A stretch of DNA of 64,000 bases from Thioalkalivibrio sulfidiphilus (GTDB lineage: Bacteria > Pseudomonadota > Gammaproteobacteria > Ectothiorhodospirales > Ectothiorhodospiraceae): contig NZ_KB898928.1 of the NCBI RefSeq assembly GCF_000377945.1, forward strand, positions 25,383 through 89,382, in the 5' to 3' direction. Below are positions 31,760 to 40,013 of the stretch, in pieces (position 1 is the stretch's first letter; every line of letters begins with the position of its first letter). The position numbers were made by a program, and so were the translations under genes. Under the pieces are notes generated by a model, which did not search any database, was not told where the DNA came from, and saw nothing but the letters and a program-made list of their open reading frames with translations.

Positions 31760-34216
31760 ATGAGCGGAACCGGTGATCCAGGGAACGGGCCGCCGTCGCT
31801 GCCACTGCAGCCGGCGGCCTGGGACGTCTGGGACCGCAAGTACCGGCTGCGGGATGCCACCGGCCGTCCCCTGGAGGACACGCCCGCCGAGACCCTGGCC
31901 CGGGTCGCCCGGGCCCTGGCCGACGTGGAGGCCACCCCGGCGCTGCGCGAACACTGGCGCGAGCGCTTCCTCTGGGCCCTGAACCACGGCGCCCTGCCCG
32001 CCGGGCGCATCTTGGCCAATGCCGGTGCCCGGGATCACAAGCGCGGCACCTCCACCATCAACTGCACCGTCTCCGGCACGATCCACGACACCCTGGACGA
32101 CATCCTCGGCAAGCTGCGCGAGGCGGGCCTGACCCTGCAGAGCGGCGCGGGCATCGGCTACGAGTTCTCCACCCTGAGACCCAAGGGCGCCTGGGTGGCG
32201 GGCGCCGGGGCGCGCAGTTCCGGTCCGCTGTCCTTCATGGACGTCTACGACCAGATGTGCCGCACCATCGCCTCGGCCGGCGACCGGCGCGGCGCCCAGA
32301 TGGCCACCTTCCACATCGGCCACCCGGACGTGCTGGAGTTCATCGAGGCCAAGCGCGAGCCCGGGCGGCTGCGCCAGTTCAACCTCTCCCTGCTGGTCCC
32401 CGACGCCTTCATGGCGGCACTGGATGCGGGTGAAGACTGGCCTCTGGCCTTCCCCCTGAGCCCCGCCGAGCAGGCGCGCACCGGCGCGGATCTGGACGAT
32501 CCCAAACAGGTGGTCTGGCGCGAGTGGCCCATCACCGAGGGGTACCTCACCGATGACCACGGCCGCGTCGCCTGCCGGGTGCAGCAGTGGATGCCGGCGG
32601 TGGCGCTTTGGGAGCAGGTGATGCGCGCCACCTACGACCATGCCGAGCCCGGCGTGATCTTCATCGACCGGGTGAATGCCGAGAACAACAACGGCTTCTG
32701 CGAGGCCATCCGCGCGGCCAACCCCTGCGGTGAGCAAATGTTGCCCCCCTACGGCGCCTGCCTGCTGGGTTCCGTGGACCTGACCCGCTTTGTGCAGCAT
32801 CCCTTCACCGGCAAGGTGCGCTTCGATTGGGACACCTACCGGGAGGTGGTGGCGGTGTTCACCCGCATGCTGGACAACGTGGTGGAGATCCACGGCCTGC
32901 CCCTGGTGCAGCAGGCCGAGGCCCTGGAGCGCACCCGGCGCCACGGCATGGGTTTTCTCGGTCTGGGCTCGGCGCTTGCGTTGATGGGCATCCGCTACGG
33001 CAGTGAGGAGGCGGCGGCCTTCACCGCCCGGGCCGCCCGGGAACTGGCGCTCACCGGCTGGCGCACGGGCCTGGCACTGGCGAGGGAGAAGGGGCCGGCG
33101 CCGCTCATGGAGGAGCGCTTCACCGTCACCGAGCACCTGCTGGCCCGCTATCCCGCCCTTGCCGAGGACGGCATCCGGGTGGGCGACGTGCTGCCCGGCC
33201 GGGTGCTGCACGCCCGCTACAGCCCCTATATGCGCCGCATCGCGGGGCTCGATCCGGCCCTGGTGGCCGCGCTGGCCGAGGAGGGCGCCCGCTTCACCCA
33301 CCACAGCGCCATCGCCCCCACCGGCACCATTGCCCTGTCCTTCGGCAACAACGTCAGCAACGGCATCGAACCGAGCTTCGCCCATACCTACCTGCGCAAC
33401 ATCCTAGCCCGCATATCTCACCACCCTTCTACTGCGGCCGCCGATCTGCTCGCTGTGACGGGGCGTGCTCACTTCAGCCGGCTTGACGTAGTGTCGGCTA
33501 CGCCGGCGCCGTCTTCCGTTCCGCGCGCCCCGTCACAGCGGCATCTCGACGCCCTCGCTACGAACGGTGGTGAGATATGCGGGCTAGGCCGGGACGGCGC
33601 CACCCGGGACACGGTGCCCGTGACCGCCTACGAGCTGCTGGCCTGGCGCGCCCTCGTCGACCCGGACGCCGACCCGGAGGCGAAGCAGGGCCCCCACCGC
33701 CTGCCCGAGGCCTTCGTCACCGCCGGCGCCATCGCCCCCCGCGCCCACCTGGCCATCCAGGCCGCCGCCCAGCCCTGGATCGACGCGGCCATCTCCAAGA
33801 CCATCAACGTGCCCACCGACTGCCCCTTCGAGGACTTCCGCGACCTGTACCGGGAGGCCCATGCCCTGGGTCTCAAGGGCTGCACCACCTACCGTCTGAA
33901 CCCCGCCGCCTTCCAGGGCGTGCTGCTGCGCCCGGAGGACCTGGCCCACAGCCGCTACCGTTTCATCCTGCGTGACGGCCGCTGCCTGAGCATCAAAGGC
34001 GATCGCTGGGTGCGTTACGGCGAGCACCGCGAACTGGCCGCGAACCTCTACGGACAACTGCGCGAGCGGGGCATCCGGGAGACCGTGGGCGACCTGCCGT
34101 CGCTCACACCCGAATGCATCGATCCGCCCGACCCCATCGAGATCCGCGTGCCGGTGGTGGAGGTGGCCTGCGAGACGCCCCATGGGGTGTCGCCGGTGTG
34201 TCCGGTGTGTGAATGA
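31760..34216 (+). CDS. nrdJ: Adenosylcobalamin-dependent ribonucleotide reductase with in-frame 62-aa element insertion
   Basis: Makes deoxyribonucleotides using B12 rather than oxygen. The 818-residue protein has the class II layout: first active-site cysteine C102 (TINCTVSG), N321-P-C323-G-E325 with the thiyl cysteine and catalytic glutamate, APTGTIALSFGNNVSNGIEPSF, and a C-terminal redox pair C814-P-V-C817. Residues about 548-610 (ARISHHPSTAAADLL ... GGEICGLG) are the translation of a 186-bp palindromic element between the barrel end (AHTYLRNI) and the conserved SKTINVP region. Without it the protein would be about 756 residues. The frame is kept. Confidence 0.93.
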   Translation: MSGTGDPGNGPPSLPLQPAAWDVWDRKYRLRDATGRPLEDTPAETLARVARALADVEATPALREHWRERFLWALNHGALPAGRILANAGARDHKRGTSTINCTVSGTIHDTLDDILGKLREAGLTLQSGAGIGYEFSTLRPKGAWVAGAGARSSGPLSFMDVYDQMCRTIASAGDRRGAQMATFHIGHPDVLEFIEAKREPGRLRQFNLSLLVPDAFMAALDAGEDWPLAFPLSPAEQARTGADLDDPKQVVWREWPITEGYLTDDHGRVACRVQQWMPAVALWEQVMRATYDHAEPGVIFIDRVNAENNNGFCEAIRAANPCGEQMLPPYGACLLGSVDLTRFVQHPFTGKVRFDWDTYREVVAVFTRMLDNVVEIHGLPLVQQAEALERTRRHGMGFLGLGSALALMGIRYGSEEAAAFTARAARELALTGWRTGLALAREKGPAPLMEERFTVTEHLLARYPALAEDGIRVGDVLPGRVLHARYSPYMRRIAGLDPALVAALAEEGARFTHHSAIAPTGTIALSFGNNVSNGIEPSFAHTYLRNILARISHHPSTAAADLLAVTGRAHFSRLDVVSATPAPSSVPRAPSQRHLDALATNGGEICGLGRDGATRDTVPVTAYELLAWRALVDPDADPEAKQGPHRLPEAFVTAGAIAPRAHLAIQAAAQPWIDAAISKTINVPTDCPFEDFRDLYREAHALGLKGCTTYRLNPAAFQGVLLRPEDLAHSRYRFILRDGRCLSIKGDRWVRYGEHRELAANLYGQLRERGIRETVGDLPSLTPECIDPPDPIEIRVPVVEVACETPHGVSPVCPVCE
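33403..33588 (+). mobile_element. 186-bp palindromic element, copy B (inside nrdJ)
   Basis: Perfect 23-bp terminal inverted repeats (starting CCTAGCCCGCATATCTCACC). Inner stem CTGTGACGGGGCG (33453-33465) with CGCCCCGTCACAG (33526-33538). Same length as copy A and an exact multiple of three (62 codons) with no stop in the nrdJ frame. Differences from copy A in both stems are compensated on the opposite strand. Confidence 0.93.
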
Positions 34217-34579
34217 AGGCGCAGAGACAAGGGACGAGATACAAGAGGAAAGTGAAGGTAGGCCGGATAAGCGCTGCGCATCCGGCGCCTTGCCCATAAC
34301 CTTCGTGTGGCGAAAAGATGCTCCTCTCACGGAGCCACAGAAGCACGGGGATTATCTAATGATCACTCCCAGTGTCCCAGCACATGCGCGTGAGAACTTT
34401 TTTTCAGGTGATCACACAAAGAGCCTGATGCCCTCGTGCGTACATCAGGGGGCAGGGTTGTCATTCATATGCCTTTCCACCGTGTCTCCGTGTCCCCGTG
34501 AGAGGATCGCCTTTCGGGCTTGTCGGAGGTCCTGGCGGCTGACTCACCCCCGACGGGCTCTGTTAGGCTTGATGAAACC
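34217..34579 (+). repeat. Gap with REP-like unit and inverted short-period array
   Basis: A 363-base gene-free stretch. It holds a REP-like unit GGCCGGATAAG...CATCCGGC (34258-34289), then an arm CCTCTCACGGAGCCACAGAA (34324 on), about 130 bases with no recognised gene, and an inverted arm CCGTGTCTCCGTGTCCCCGT...GAGAGG (34480-34505) with 8-nt periodicity. The antiporter operon starts 75 bases later. Confidence 0.7.
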
Positions 34580-35110
34580 ATGGATACCCTCTCCACAGGA
34601 CGTTTGAGTCGGCGCGCGGCACGGGCGAGGCGCTTTGCCATCACCCTGGTGCTGGCGGCGCTGTTGTGGTGGGTGCTGGCGGGCCATGCCTCGCTGCTCT
34701 CGCCCCTCGCCGTGCTCGCGATCCTGGGCGCGGCCGTCTCCACCCTGTTCCTGCCCCTGGGCCGACCCTTCCGCCTGAGTCTCTCGGCGCTGCCGGGTTT
34801 CGCCGCGTATTTCCTGCGCGCCTCGGTGGCCGGCGGCGTGGACGTGGCGCGCCGGGCCCTGTCGCCCGCCATGCCGCTCAAGCCCGGTTTCGTCTCCTAC
34901 ACCACCGAGCTGCCCCACGGTGCGGCGCTCACCTTCTTCATGGCGATCATCAGCCTGCTGCCGGGCACCCTGAGCGTGCGCCTGGAGGGGCGACTGCTTA
35001 CGGTGCACGTGCTGGATACTCGGCTGCCGATCGAGACCTCCCTGACGGATCTGGAAACCCACATCACCCGGGTGTTCATCATGGCGCCAAGACCGGGAGG
35101 GGCGGCATGA
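34580..35110 (+). CDS. mnhE: Na+/H+ antiporter subunit E (Mrp/Mbh-type)
   Basis: 176 residues; two or three N-terminal membrane segments and a cytoplasmic C-terminus with the conserved LPGTLSV...LTVHVLD pattern of MnhE. First gene of a nine-gene operon (E-F-G-DUF4040-B-C-D-D-D). The ATG at 34580 is preferred; in-frame starts exist up to 34520. Its stop overlaps the mnhF ATG. Confidence 0.88.
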   Translation: MDTLSTGRLSRRAARARRFAITLVLAALLWWVLAGHASLLSPLAVLAILGAAVSTLFLPLGRPFRLSLSALPGFAAYFLRASVAGGVDVARRALSPAMPLKPGFVSYTTELPHGAALTFFMAIISLLPGTLSVRLEGRLLTVHVLDTRLPIETSLTDLETHITRVFIMAPRPGGAA

Positions 35111-35376
35111 GCGGATTCCTCCTGGCCTCGGCCCTGTTCCTGCTGATCACCATCGCCGCGGGCATGGTGCGTGTGCTGCGCGGGCCCACCGACAGCGATC
35201 GCATGCTCGCGGCGCAGTTGTTCGGTACCACCGGCGTGGCCATCCTGCTGCTGCTTGGCGAGGCACTGGCCATGCCGGCGCTGGTGGATGTGGCCCTGGT
35301 GTTCGCGCTGCTGGCGGCGGTGGCCACGGTGGCCTTCGTGCGTCAGCGGGGCGGGCGGGAGACCGGGAATGATTGA
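35107..35376 (+). CDS. mnhF: Na+/H+ antiporter subunit F
   Basis: An 89-residue membrane protein with three helices and the family block VRVLRGPTDSDRMLAAQLFG. Starts at ATGA overlapping the mnhE stop and overlaps mnhG by eight bases; translation is likely coupled. Confidence 0.88.
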   Translation: MSGFLLASALFLLITIAAGMVRVLRGPTDSDRMLAAQLFGTTGVAILLLLGEALAMPALVDVALVFALLAAVATVAFVRQRGGRETGND

Positions 35377-35662
35377 CGTGCTCAGCATCATCCTCATCGC
35401 CGCGGGCCTGGTGTTCTTCGCCGCCGGAACGGCGGGCCTGTTGCGCTTCCCCGATGTCTACACCCGGCTGCATGCACTCACCAAGGCGGACAACCTGGGT
35501 CTCGGCCTGGTGGTGCTGGGCCTGCTGATCCGTGCCGATGCCCTGGCGCCGATGTTCAAACTGGTGCTGGTCTGGGCCCTGGTGCTGGTGGCCGGGGCGG
35601 CGGCCTGCCATCTCGTGGCGCAGCGGGCCTGGACCCGGCTGGACGGGGAGGACGAGTCATGA
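35369..35662 (+). CDS. mnhG: Na+/H+ antiporter subunit G
   Basis: A 97-residue protein, three helices, with the MnhG signature GLLRFPDVYTRLHALTKADNLG. Overlaps the preceding and following genes by a few bases. Small structural subunit of the Mrp complex. Confidence 0.88.
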   Translation: MIDVLSIILIAAGLVFFAAGTAGLLRFPDVYTRLHALTKADNLGLGLVVLGLLIRADALAPMFKLVLVWALVLVAGAAACHLVAQRAWTRLDGEDES

Positions 35663-35943
35663 ACCCCTGGCTGTGGGCCTTCGACGTCGTGCTGTTGCTC
35701 ACCCTGGTCTGGGTGGCCTGGCGCGTGCTGGCGGGCCGGGAGGCGGAGCTGTTCCGGGCGGTGGTGCTGTTCATCGCCTTCGGTCTGCTGCTGGCCGTGG
35801 CCTGGGTGCGCCTCAAGGCCCCGGACATCGCGCTCGCCGAGGCGGCCATCGGCGCCGGCGTGACCGGCGCACTGCTGCTGGTGACACTCGGCCGGCTGAA
35901 GGCGAGCGCCCGGGATGAGAGCGGCCAGGAGACGGATTCATGA
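35659..35943 (+). CDS. DUF4040/MbhD-like antiporter subunit
   Basis: 94 residues, three helices, with WVRLKAPDIALAEAAIGAGVTGALLL, the pattern found at the C-terminus of MnhA and as the separate MbhD subunit of membrane-bound hydrogenases. As a separate gene it gives this operon the Mbh-like rather than the seven-gene Mrp layout. Confidence 0.82.
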   Translation: MNPWLWAFDVVLLLTLVWVAWRVLAGREAELFRAVVLFIAFGLLLAVAWVRLKAPDIALAEAAIGAGVTGALLLVTLGRLKASARDESGQETDS

Positions 35944-36602
35944 ACCGCGCCGCCTCACGGGTTTCCGGTGTCATGGCCATGGTCATCGGTGTGCTGCTCG
36001 CCGCCGTGCTCCTGCCCCTGCCGGACAACGCTGGCCTGCGCGCCCCGGTCAGCGAACACATGCACGTCTCCGGGGTGGATCATCCGGTCACCGCGGTGCT
36101 GCTCAACTTCCGCGCCTATGACACCTTCCTGGAACTGGGGGTGCTGCTGATCGCGGTGCTCGGCGCCTGGTCCCTGGGACGCCACACGCCGCTGCCGGCC
36201 CGGCCGGTACCGGGCCCGGTGATGCCCGGCACCATACGACTGCTGATCCCCGCAGCGGTGGTGATCGGCGTGTACCTGCTGTGGGCCGGCAGCGACGCCC
36301 CCGGCGGTGCCTTCCAGGCGGGTGCGGTGCTGGGCGCGGCCGGGGTGCTGTGGGTGCTGTCCCGGCCCCGGAATCTGCCGGCCCCGCCGCCGCCCCTGCT
36401 GCGTCTCGGTCTGGCGGTCGGTGCCGCGCTGTTCCTCGCCGTGGGGATCGCGGGGCTGCTGCTCGGATTTGGCTTCATGGGCTATGCGCCGGGGCAGGCC
36501 TATGTGTTCATTCTGCTGATCGAGACGGCGGCCACGGTGTCCATTGCGCTGACCCTGGTGGCGTTGTTCCTGGGTGGAGCGCCTTTGAAGTCGGAAGGGT
36601 GA
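35940..36602 (+). CDS. mnhB: MnhB-domain subunit fused to MbhE-like segment
   Basis: 220 residues. The first part, TAVLLNFRAYDTFLELGVLLIAVLGAWSL, matches the end of MnhA (MbhE-like); the second (GVYLLWAGSDAPGGAFQAGAVLGAAGVLWVLS) is the MnhB domain. About six helices. The last codons (PLKSEG) and the stop come from a heptamer array. Confidence 0.85.
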   Translation: MNRAASRVSGVMAMVIGVLLAAVLLPLPDNAGLRAPVSEHMHVSGVDHPVTAVLLNFRAYDTFLELGVLLIAVLGAWSLGRHTPLPARPVPGPVMPGTIRLLIPAAVVIGVYLLWAGSDAPGGAFQAGAVLGAAGVLWVLSRPRNLPAPPPPLLRLGLAVGAALFLAVGIAGLLLGFGFMGYAPGQAYVFILLIETAATVSIALTLVALFLGGAPLKSEG

Positions 36603-36760
36603 ATTGGGAAGTGGGAAATGAAGGGCGAAGTGTGAATTTGGAGGTGCGAAGTGAATAACGGTTTGCGAACTGAGATGACTTCACGAAAGCAAATTCATGA
36701 CCCTGCGGTTTCGGGGTTGTGGACCTTTCTTCCCACTTCCAAATTCTTACTTCGCAATTG
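36586..36760 (+). repeat. Inverted heptamer array, GGGAAGT family, inside the antiporter operon
   Basis: The left arm (TTGAAGT, CGGAAGG, GTGAATT, GGGAAGT, GGGAAAT ...) starts within the mnhB end. The right arm (TTCTTCC, CACTTCC, AAATTCT, TACTTCG, CAATTGA) runs into the start of mnhC. About 60 bases of unique spacer lie between. Confidence 0.85.
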
Positions 36761-37066
36761 ATCCCTCTCTACCTCATCGGCGGCGCCGCCCTGTTCGCCT
36801 TGGGCCTCCACGCCCTGGTGGTGCGCCGTCACCTGGTCCTCAAGGTGCTGGCCCTGAACGTCATGGGTTCCGGGGTGTTCATGGTGCTGCTGGCACTGGC
36901 GGCCCGGGGCGGGGCGGAGCCGGATGCCGTGCCCCATGCCCTGGTACTCACCGGCATCGTGGTGGCGGTCAGTGCCACGGCCTTCGCCCTGGCCCTGATC
37001 CTGCGGGTGAAGGCGGTCACCGGGCGGGCCTACCTGCCTGAGCGCAACGGGGACGATCCAGCGTGA
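36758..37066 (+). CDS. mnhC: Na+/H+ antiporter subunit C (NuoK-like)
   Basis: About 102 residues with three helices and the NuoK-like ALVLTGIVVAVSATAFALALILRV. The start is uncertain: the TTG at 36758 (MIPLYLIGG) aligns with the family, while a GTG at 36719 would add residues coded by the heptamer array. Its stop overlaps the next start (TGATG). Confidence 0.82.
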   Translation: MIPLYLIGGAALFALGLHALVVRRHLVLKVLALNVMGSGVFMVLLALAARGGAEPDAVPHALVLTGIVVAVSATAFALALILRVKAVTGRAYLPERNGDDPA

Positions 37067-38505
37067 TGTTCGCCACGGGACTCGACTGGGCCGCCTGGGC
37101 GGTGGCCGTGCCGCTGGTGGGCGCGCTCCTGGCCGGGCTGCTGCCCCGGCTGGGACCTGTGCTGGGTCTGGTGTTCGGCCTGCTCACCGCGCTGGCCGTG
37201 GCCGGCGCGGTGATGGGTGTGTGGCACGAGGGACCGGTGCGCGCGGGTCTCGGCGGCTGGGATGTGCCCCTCGGCATTGCGCTTTCCCTGGACGGGCTCG
37301 CCGCGCTGATGCTCGCCATGACCGCCGTGGTCGGGCTCGCGGTGAGCATTTACGCACTGGGCTATCTACGCAGCTCGCAGACGCGCGGCAAGTTCTGGGC
37401 CCTGTGGCTGTGGCTCTGGGCGTCCATGAACGCCCTGTTTCTCTCCGGGGACGTGTTCAACATCTACGTGACCCTGGAGCTGGTGGGTCTCGCGGCGGTG
37501 GCGCTCACCGCGCTCTCGGGGGGCGCGGCGGCCCTGGGAGCGGCCATGCGCTACCTGCTGGTGAGCCTGCTGGGCTCGCTGGCCTATCTGATGGGCGTGG
37601 CGCTGCTCTATGGCGGCTACGGGGTCCTGGACCTGGCGGCCCTGGGCGCGGCCATGGAACCGGACAAGGTCTCGCGTCTGGCGGCCGTGCTCATGACCGT
37701 GGGGCTGCTCATGAAGACGGCCCTGTTTCCCCTGCACGTCTGGCTGCCGCCGGCCCACGGCAGTGCGCCGGCGCCGGTCAGCGCGGTGCTCTCGGCGCTG
37801 GTGGTGAAGGCCTCCTTCTATCTCATCCTGCGCCTGTGGCTGGACGTGTTCCCCGTGCTTACCGTGCCGGGCTTTGAGCTGTTCATGGGGGCGCTGGGGG
37901 CCGGTGCCCTGTTGTGGGGTTCGCTGCTGGCCCTGCGCGCGGCGCGGCTCAAGCAGGTGGTGGCCTATTCCACCGTGGCGCAACTGGGTTACCTGTTCCT
38001 GGTGTTTCCGCTCATGGCGGTCACGCCCGGTGCCTGGCAGGCGGTGGTGTTCTTCGCCCTGGCCCACGCCTGCGCCAAGGCCACGGTGTTCCTGGCCGCT
38101 GGCAGCCTGCAGAAGGCCGCCGGCCACGACCGGCTGGCGCAACTGGGCGCCGTGATGCGCAAGGAACCGGTGACCGTGTTTGCCTTCGGCATCGCCGGTG
38201 CGAGCCTGGTGGGACTGCCGCTCACCGGCGGCTTCATCGCCAAGTGGCTGCTGGTGGATGTGGCGCTGCAGGGGCATGCCTGGGGCTGGGCGTCGCTGGT
38301 GCTGGCCGGCGGGCTGCTGGCCGGGGGCTACGTCTTCCGGGTGCTGGGCCATGCCTTCGGGCGCGGTTCGGTAAACCCGGATCACCGCCCGGTGCCTGCC
38401 GTGATGGTCTGGTCGACCCTGGTGCTGGCCCTGGTGTCCGTGGCCCTGGGTTTTGCCGGTGCTGCCAGCCTTGAGCTCCTGGCGCTGCATGGAGGCCGGA
38501 CATGA
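37066..38505 (+). CDS. mnhD: Proton-conducting membrane subunit (MnhD/NuoN type), first of three
   Basis: 479 residues, about 14 helices. The antiporter core is visible: YVTLELVGLAAVALTAL with the conserved glutamate, MKTALFPLHVWLPPAHGSAPAPVSAVLSALVVKASFY (proton-channel lysines) and GSLQKAAGHDRLAQLG. Part of complex I/Mrp-type cation translocators. Confidence 0.9.
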   Translation: MFATGLDWAAWAVAVPLVGALLAGLLPRLGPVLGLVFGLLTALAVAGAVMGVWHEGPVRAGLGGWDVPLGIALSLDGLAALMLAMTAVVGLAVSIYALGYLRSSQTRGKFWALWLWLWASMNALFLSGDVFNIYVTLELVGLAAVALTALSGGAAALGAAMRYLLVSLLGSLAYLMGVALLYGGYGVLDLAALGAAMEPDKVSRLAAVLMTVGLLMKTALFPLHVWLPPAHGSAPAPVSAVLSALVVKASFYLILRLWLDVFPVLTVPGFELFMGALGAGALLWGSLLALRAARLKQVVAYSTVAQLGYLFLVFPLMAVTPGAWQAVVFFALAHACAKATVFLAAGSLQKAAGHDRLAQLGAVMRKEPVTVFAFGIAGASLVGLPLTGGFIAKWLLVDVALQGHAWGWASLVLAGGLLAGGYVFRVLGHAFGRGSVNPDHRPVPAVMVWSTLVLALVSVALGFAGAASLELLALHGGRT

Positions 38506-40013
38506 ACGCGTCCTGGCTGCTGATCTTCATCCTGATGAGCTCCCTGGTGCCGGGGCTGCTGATCTTCTTCCTGCGCGAGGAGAGCCATGGCCTGCGCACG
38601 GCGCTCAACCTGGGTGGCGCGGGCCTGAAGCTGATCCTGGTCGGATACCTGCTGCTGGGGGTGCAGCGGGGTGATGTCTATGAACTGCGGGCGGTGTTGC
38701 TGCCCGGCGTGGAACTGGTGCTCGCGGCGGATTCCCTGTCGCTGCTGTTCGCCACCCTCTCCACGCTGCTCTGGTTCGTGACCACCATCTACGCGGTGGG
38801 ATACCTGGAGGGCTCTCCCAACCACAGCCGCTTCTTCGGCTTTTTCAGCCTGTGCGTCAGCGCCACGGTGGGCATCGCCTTCTCGGGCAACCTCATCACC
38901 TTCCTGATCTTCTACGAGATCCTGACGCTGGCCACCTGGCCCCTGGTGGTGCACCGGGGCACGGCCCAGTCCCTGCGCGCCGGGCGGTTGTATCTTGCCT
39001 ACACCCTGGCCGGTGGTGCGCTGTTGCTGGCGGCCATGGTCTGGCTGGCGCTGCTGGCCGGCTCCGGGGATTTCAAACCCGGTGGCTATCTCATGGGTCT
39101 TGAGCAGGAATTCCCGACCCAGCTGAAGCTCATCTTCGCCATGCTGGTGGCGGGCTTCGGGGTGAAGGCGGCGCTGGTGCCACTGCACAGCTGGCTGCCC
39201 CGGGCCATGGTGGCGCCGGCGCCGGTGAGCGCGCTGCTGCACGCGGTGGCGGTGGTCAAGGCCGGCGCCTTCGGCATCGTGCGCGTGGTGGATGATGTCT
39301 ACGGTCTCACCCTGGTCCTGGAGCTGGGGCTGGATCTGCCGCTCATGGCGGCTGCGGTGATCACCATCGTCTACGGCTCCGTGCGCGCGCTGTTCGCCGA
39401 TGACATCAAGCGCCGGCTGGCGTTTTCCACCGTCAGCCAGGTCTCCTACATCGTGCTGGGGGTGGCGCTCGCCGGTCCTCTCGGGGCGGTGGGCGGCCTG
39501 GTGCACCTGGTGCACCAGGGGCTGATGAAGATCACCCTGTTCTTCTGCGCCGGCAACTTCGCCGAGACCCTGCACATCCACAAGGTCAGTGAGCTGAAGG
39601 GGGTGGGGCGGCGCATGCCGCTCACCATGCTGGCCTTCACCCTCGGCGCCCTGGGCATGATCGGCGCGCCGCCGCTCGCCGGGTTCATCAGCAAGTGGTA
39701 CCTGGGGCTCGGTGCCCTGCAGATGGAGCAGCACTGGGTGCTCGCGGCCCTGGTGGTGAGCAGCCTGCTCAACGCCGCCTACTTCCTGCCGCCGGTGATC
39801 CGCGGCTGGTTCGGTCGGCGCGAGGAACCCTGGCACGACGAGCACATGAAACATCATCGCTTCGAGACCCACTGGATGTTGCTGGGTCCGACCCTGTTCG
39901 TGGCCGCCGTCGCCGTGGCGGCCGGGGTGCTGGCGGGCATGCCCTACAGTCCCCTGGACTGGGTGAGCCTGATCGTCGAGCGTGAGTACGCGCCCACGGG
40001 GGGTGGCCTGTGA
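38502..40013 (+). CDS. Proton-conducting membrane subunit (MnhD/NuoL-like), second of three
   Basis: 503 residues, about 14 helices; GFGVKAALVPLHSWLPRAMVAPAPVSALLHAVAVVKAG is the diagnostic core, closer to NuoL/MnhA (HAVAVVKAGAFG). No long lateral helix is seen. Overlaps the genes on both sides. Confidence 0.88.
   Translation: MNASWLLIFILMSSLVPGLLIFFLREESHGLRTALNLGGAGLKLILVGYLLLGVQRGDVYELRAVLLPGVELVLAADSLSLLFATLSTLLWFVTTIYAVGYLEGSPNHSRFFGFFSLCVSATVGIAFSGNLITFLIFYEILTLATWPLVVHRGTAQSLRAGRLYLAYTLAGGALLLAAMVWLALLAGSGDFKPGGYLMGLEQEFPTQLKLIFAMLVAGFGVKAALVPLHSWLPRAMVAPAPVSALLHAVAVVKAGAFGIVRVVDDVYGLTLVLELGLDLPLMAAAVITIVYGSVRALFADDIKRRLAFSTVSQVSYIVLGVALAGPLGAVGGLVHLVHQGLMKITLFFCAGNFAETLHIHKVSELKGVGRRMPLTMLAFTLGALGMIGAPPLAGFISKWYLGLGALQMEQHWVLAALVVSSLLNAAYFLPPVIRGWFGRREEPWHDEHMKHHRFETHWMLLGPTLFVAAVAVAAGVLAGMPYSPLDWVSLIVEREYAPTGGGL

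Noticed and set aside
31109-33385. 758-codon minus-strand frame opposite ydbL/nrdJ
   Set aside because: Antisense to two well-supported genes; composition typical of GC-rich shadows.
34182-34607. Open frame spanning the nrdJ end and the gap before mnhE
   Set aside because: Crosses a REP-like unit and an inverted array; no coding signature or ribosome site.
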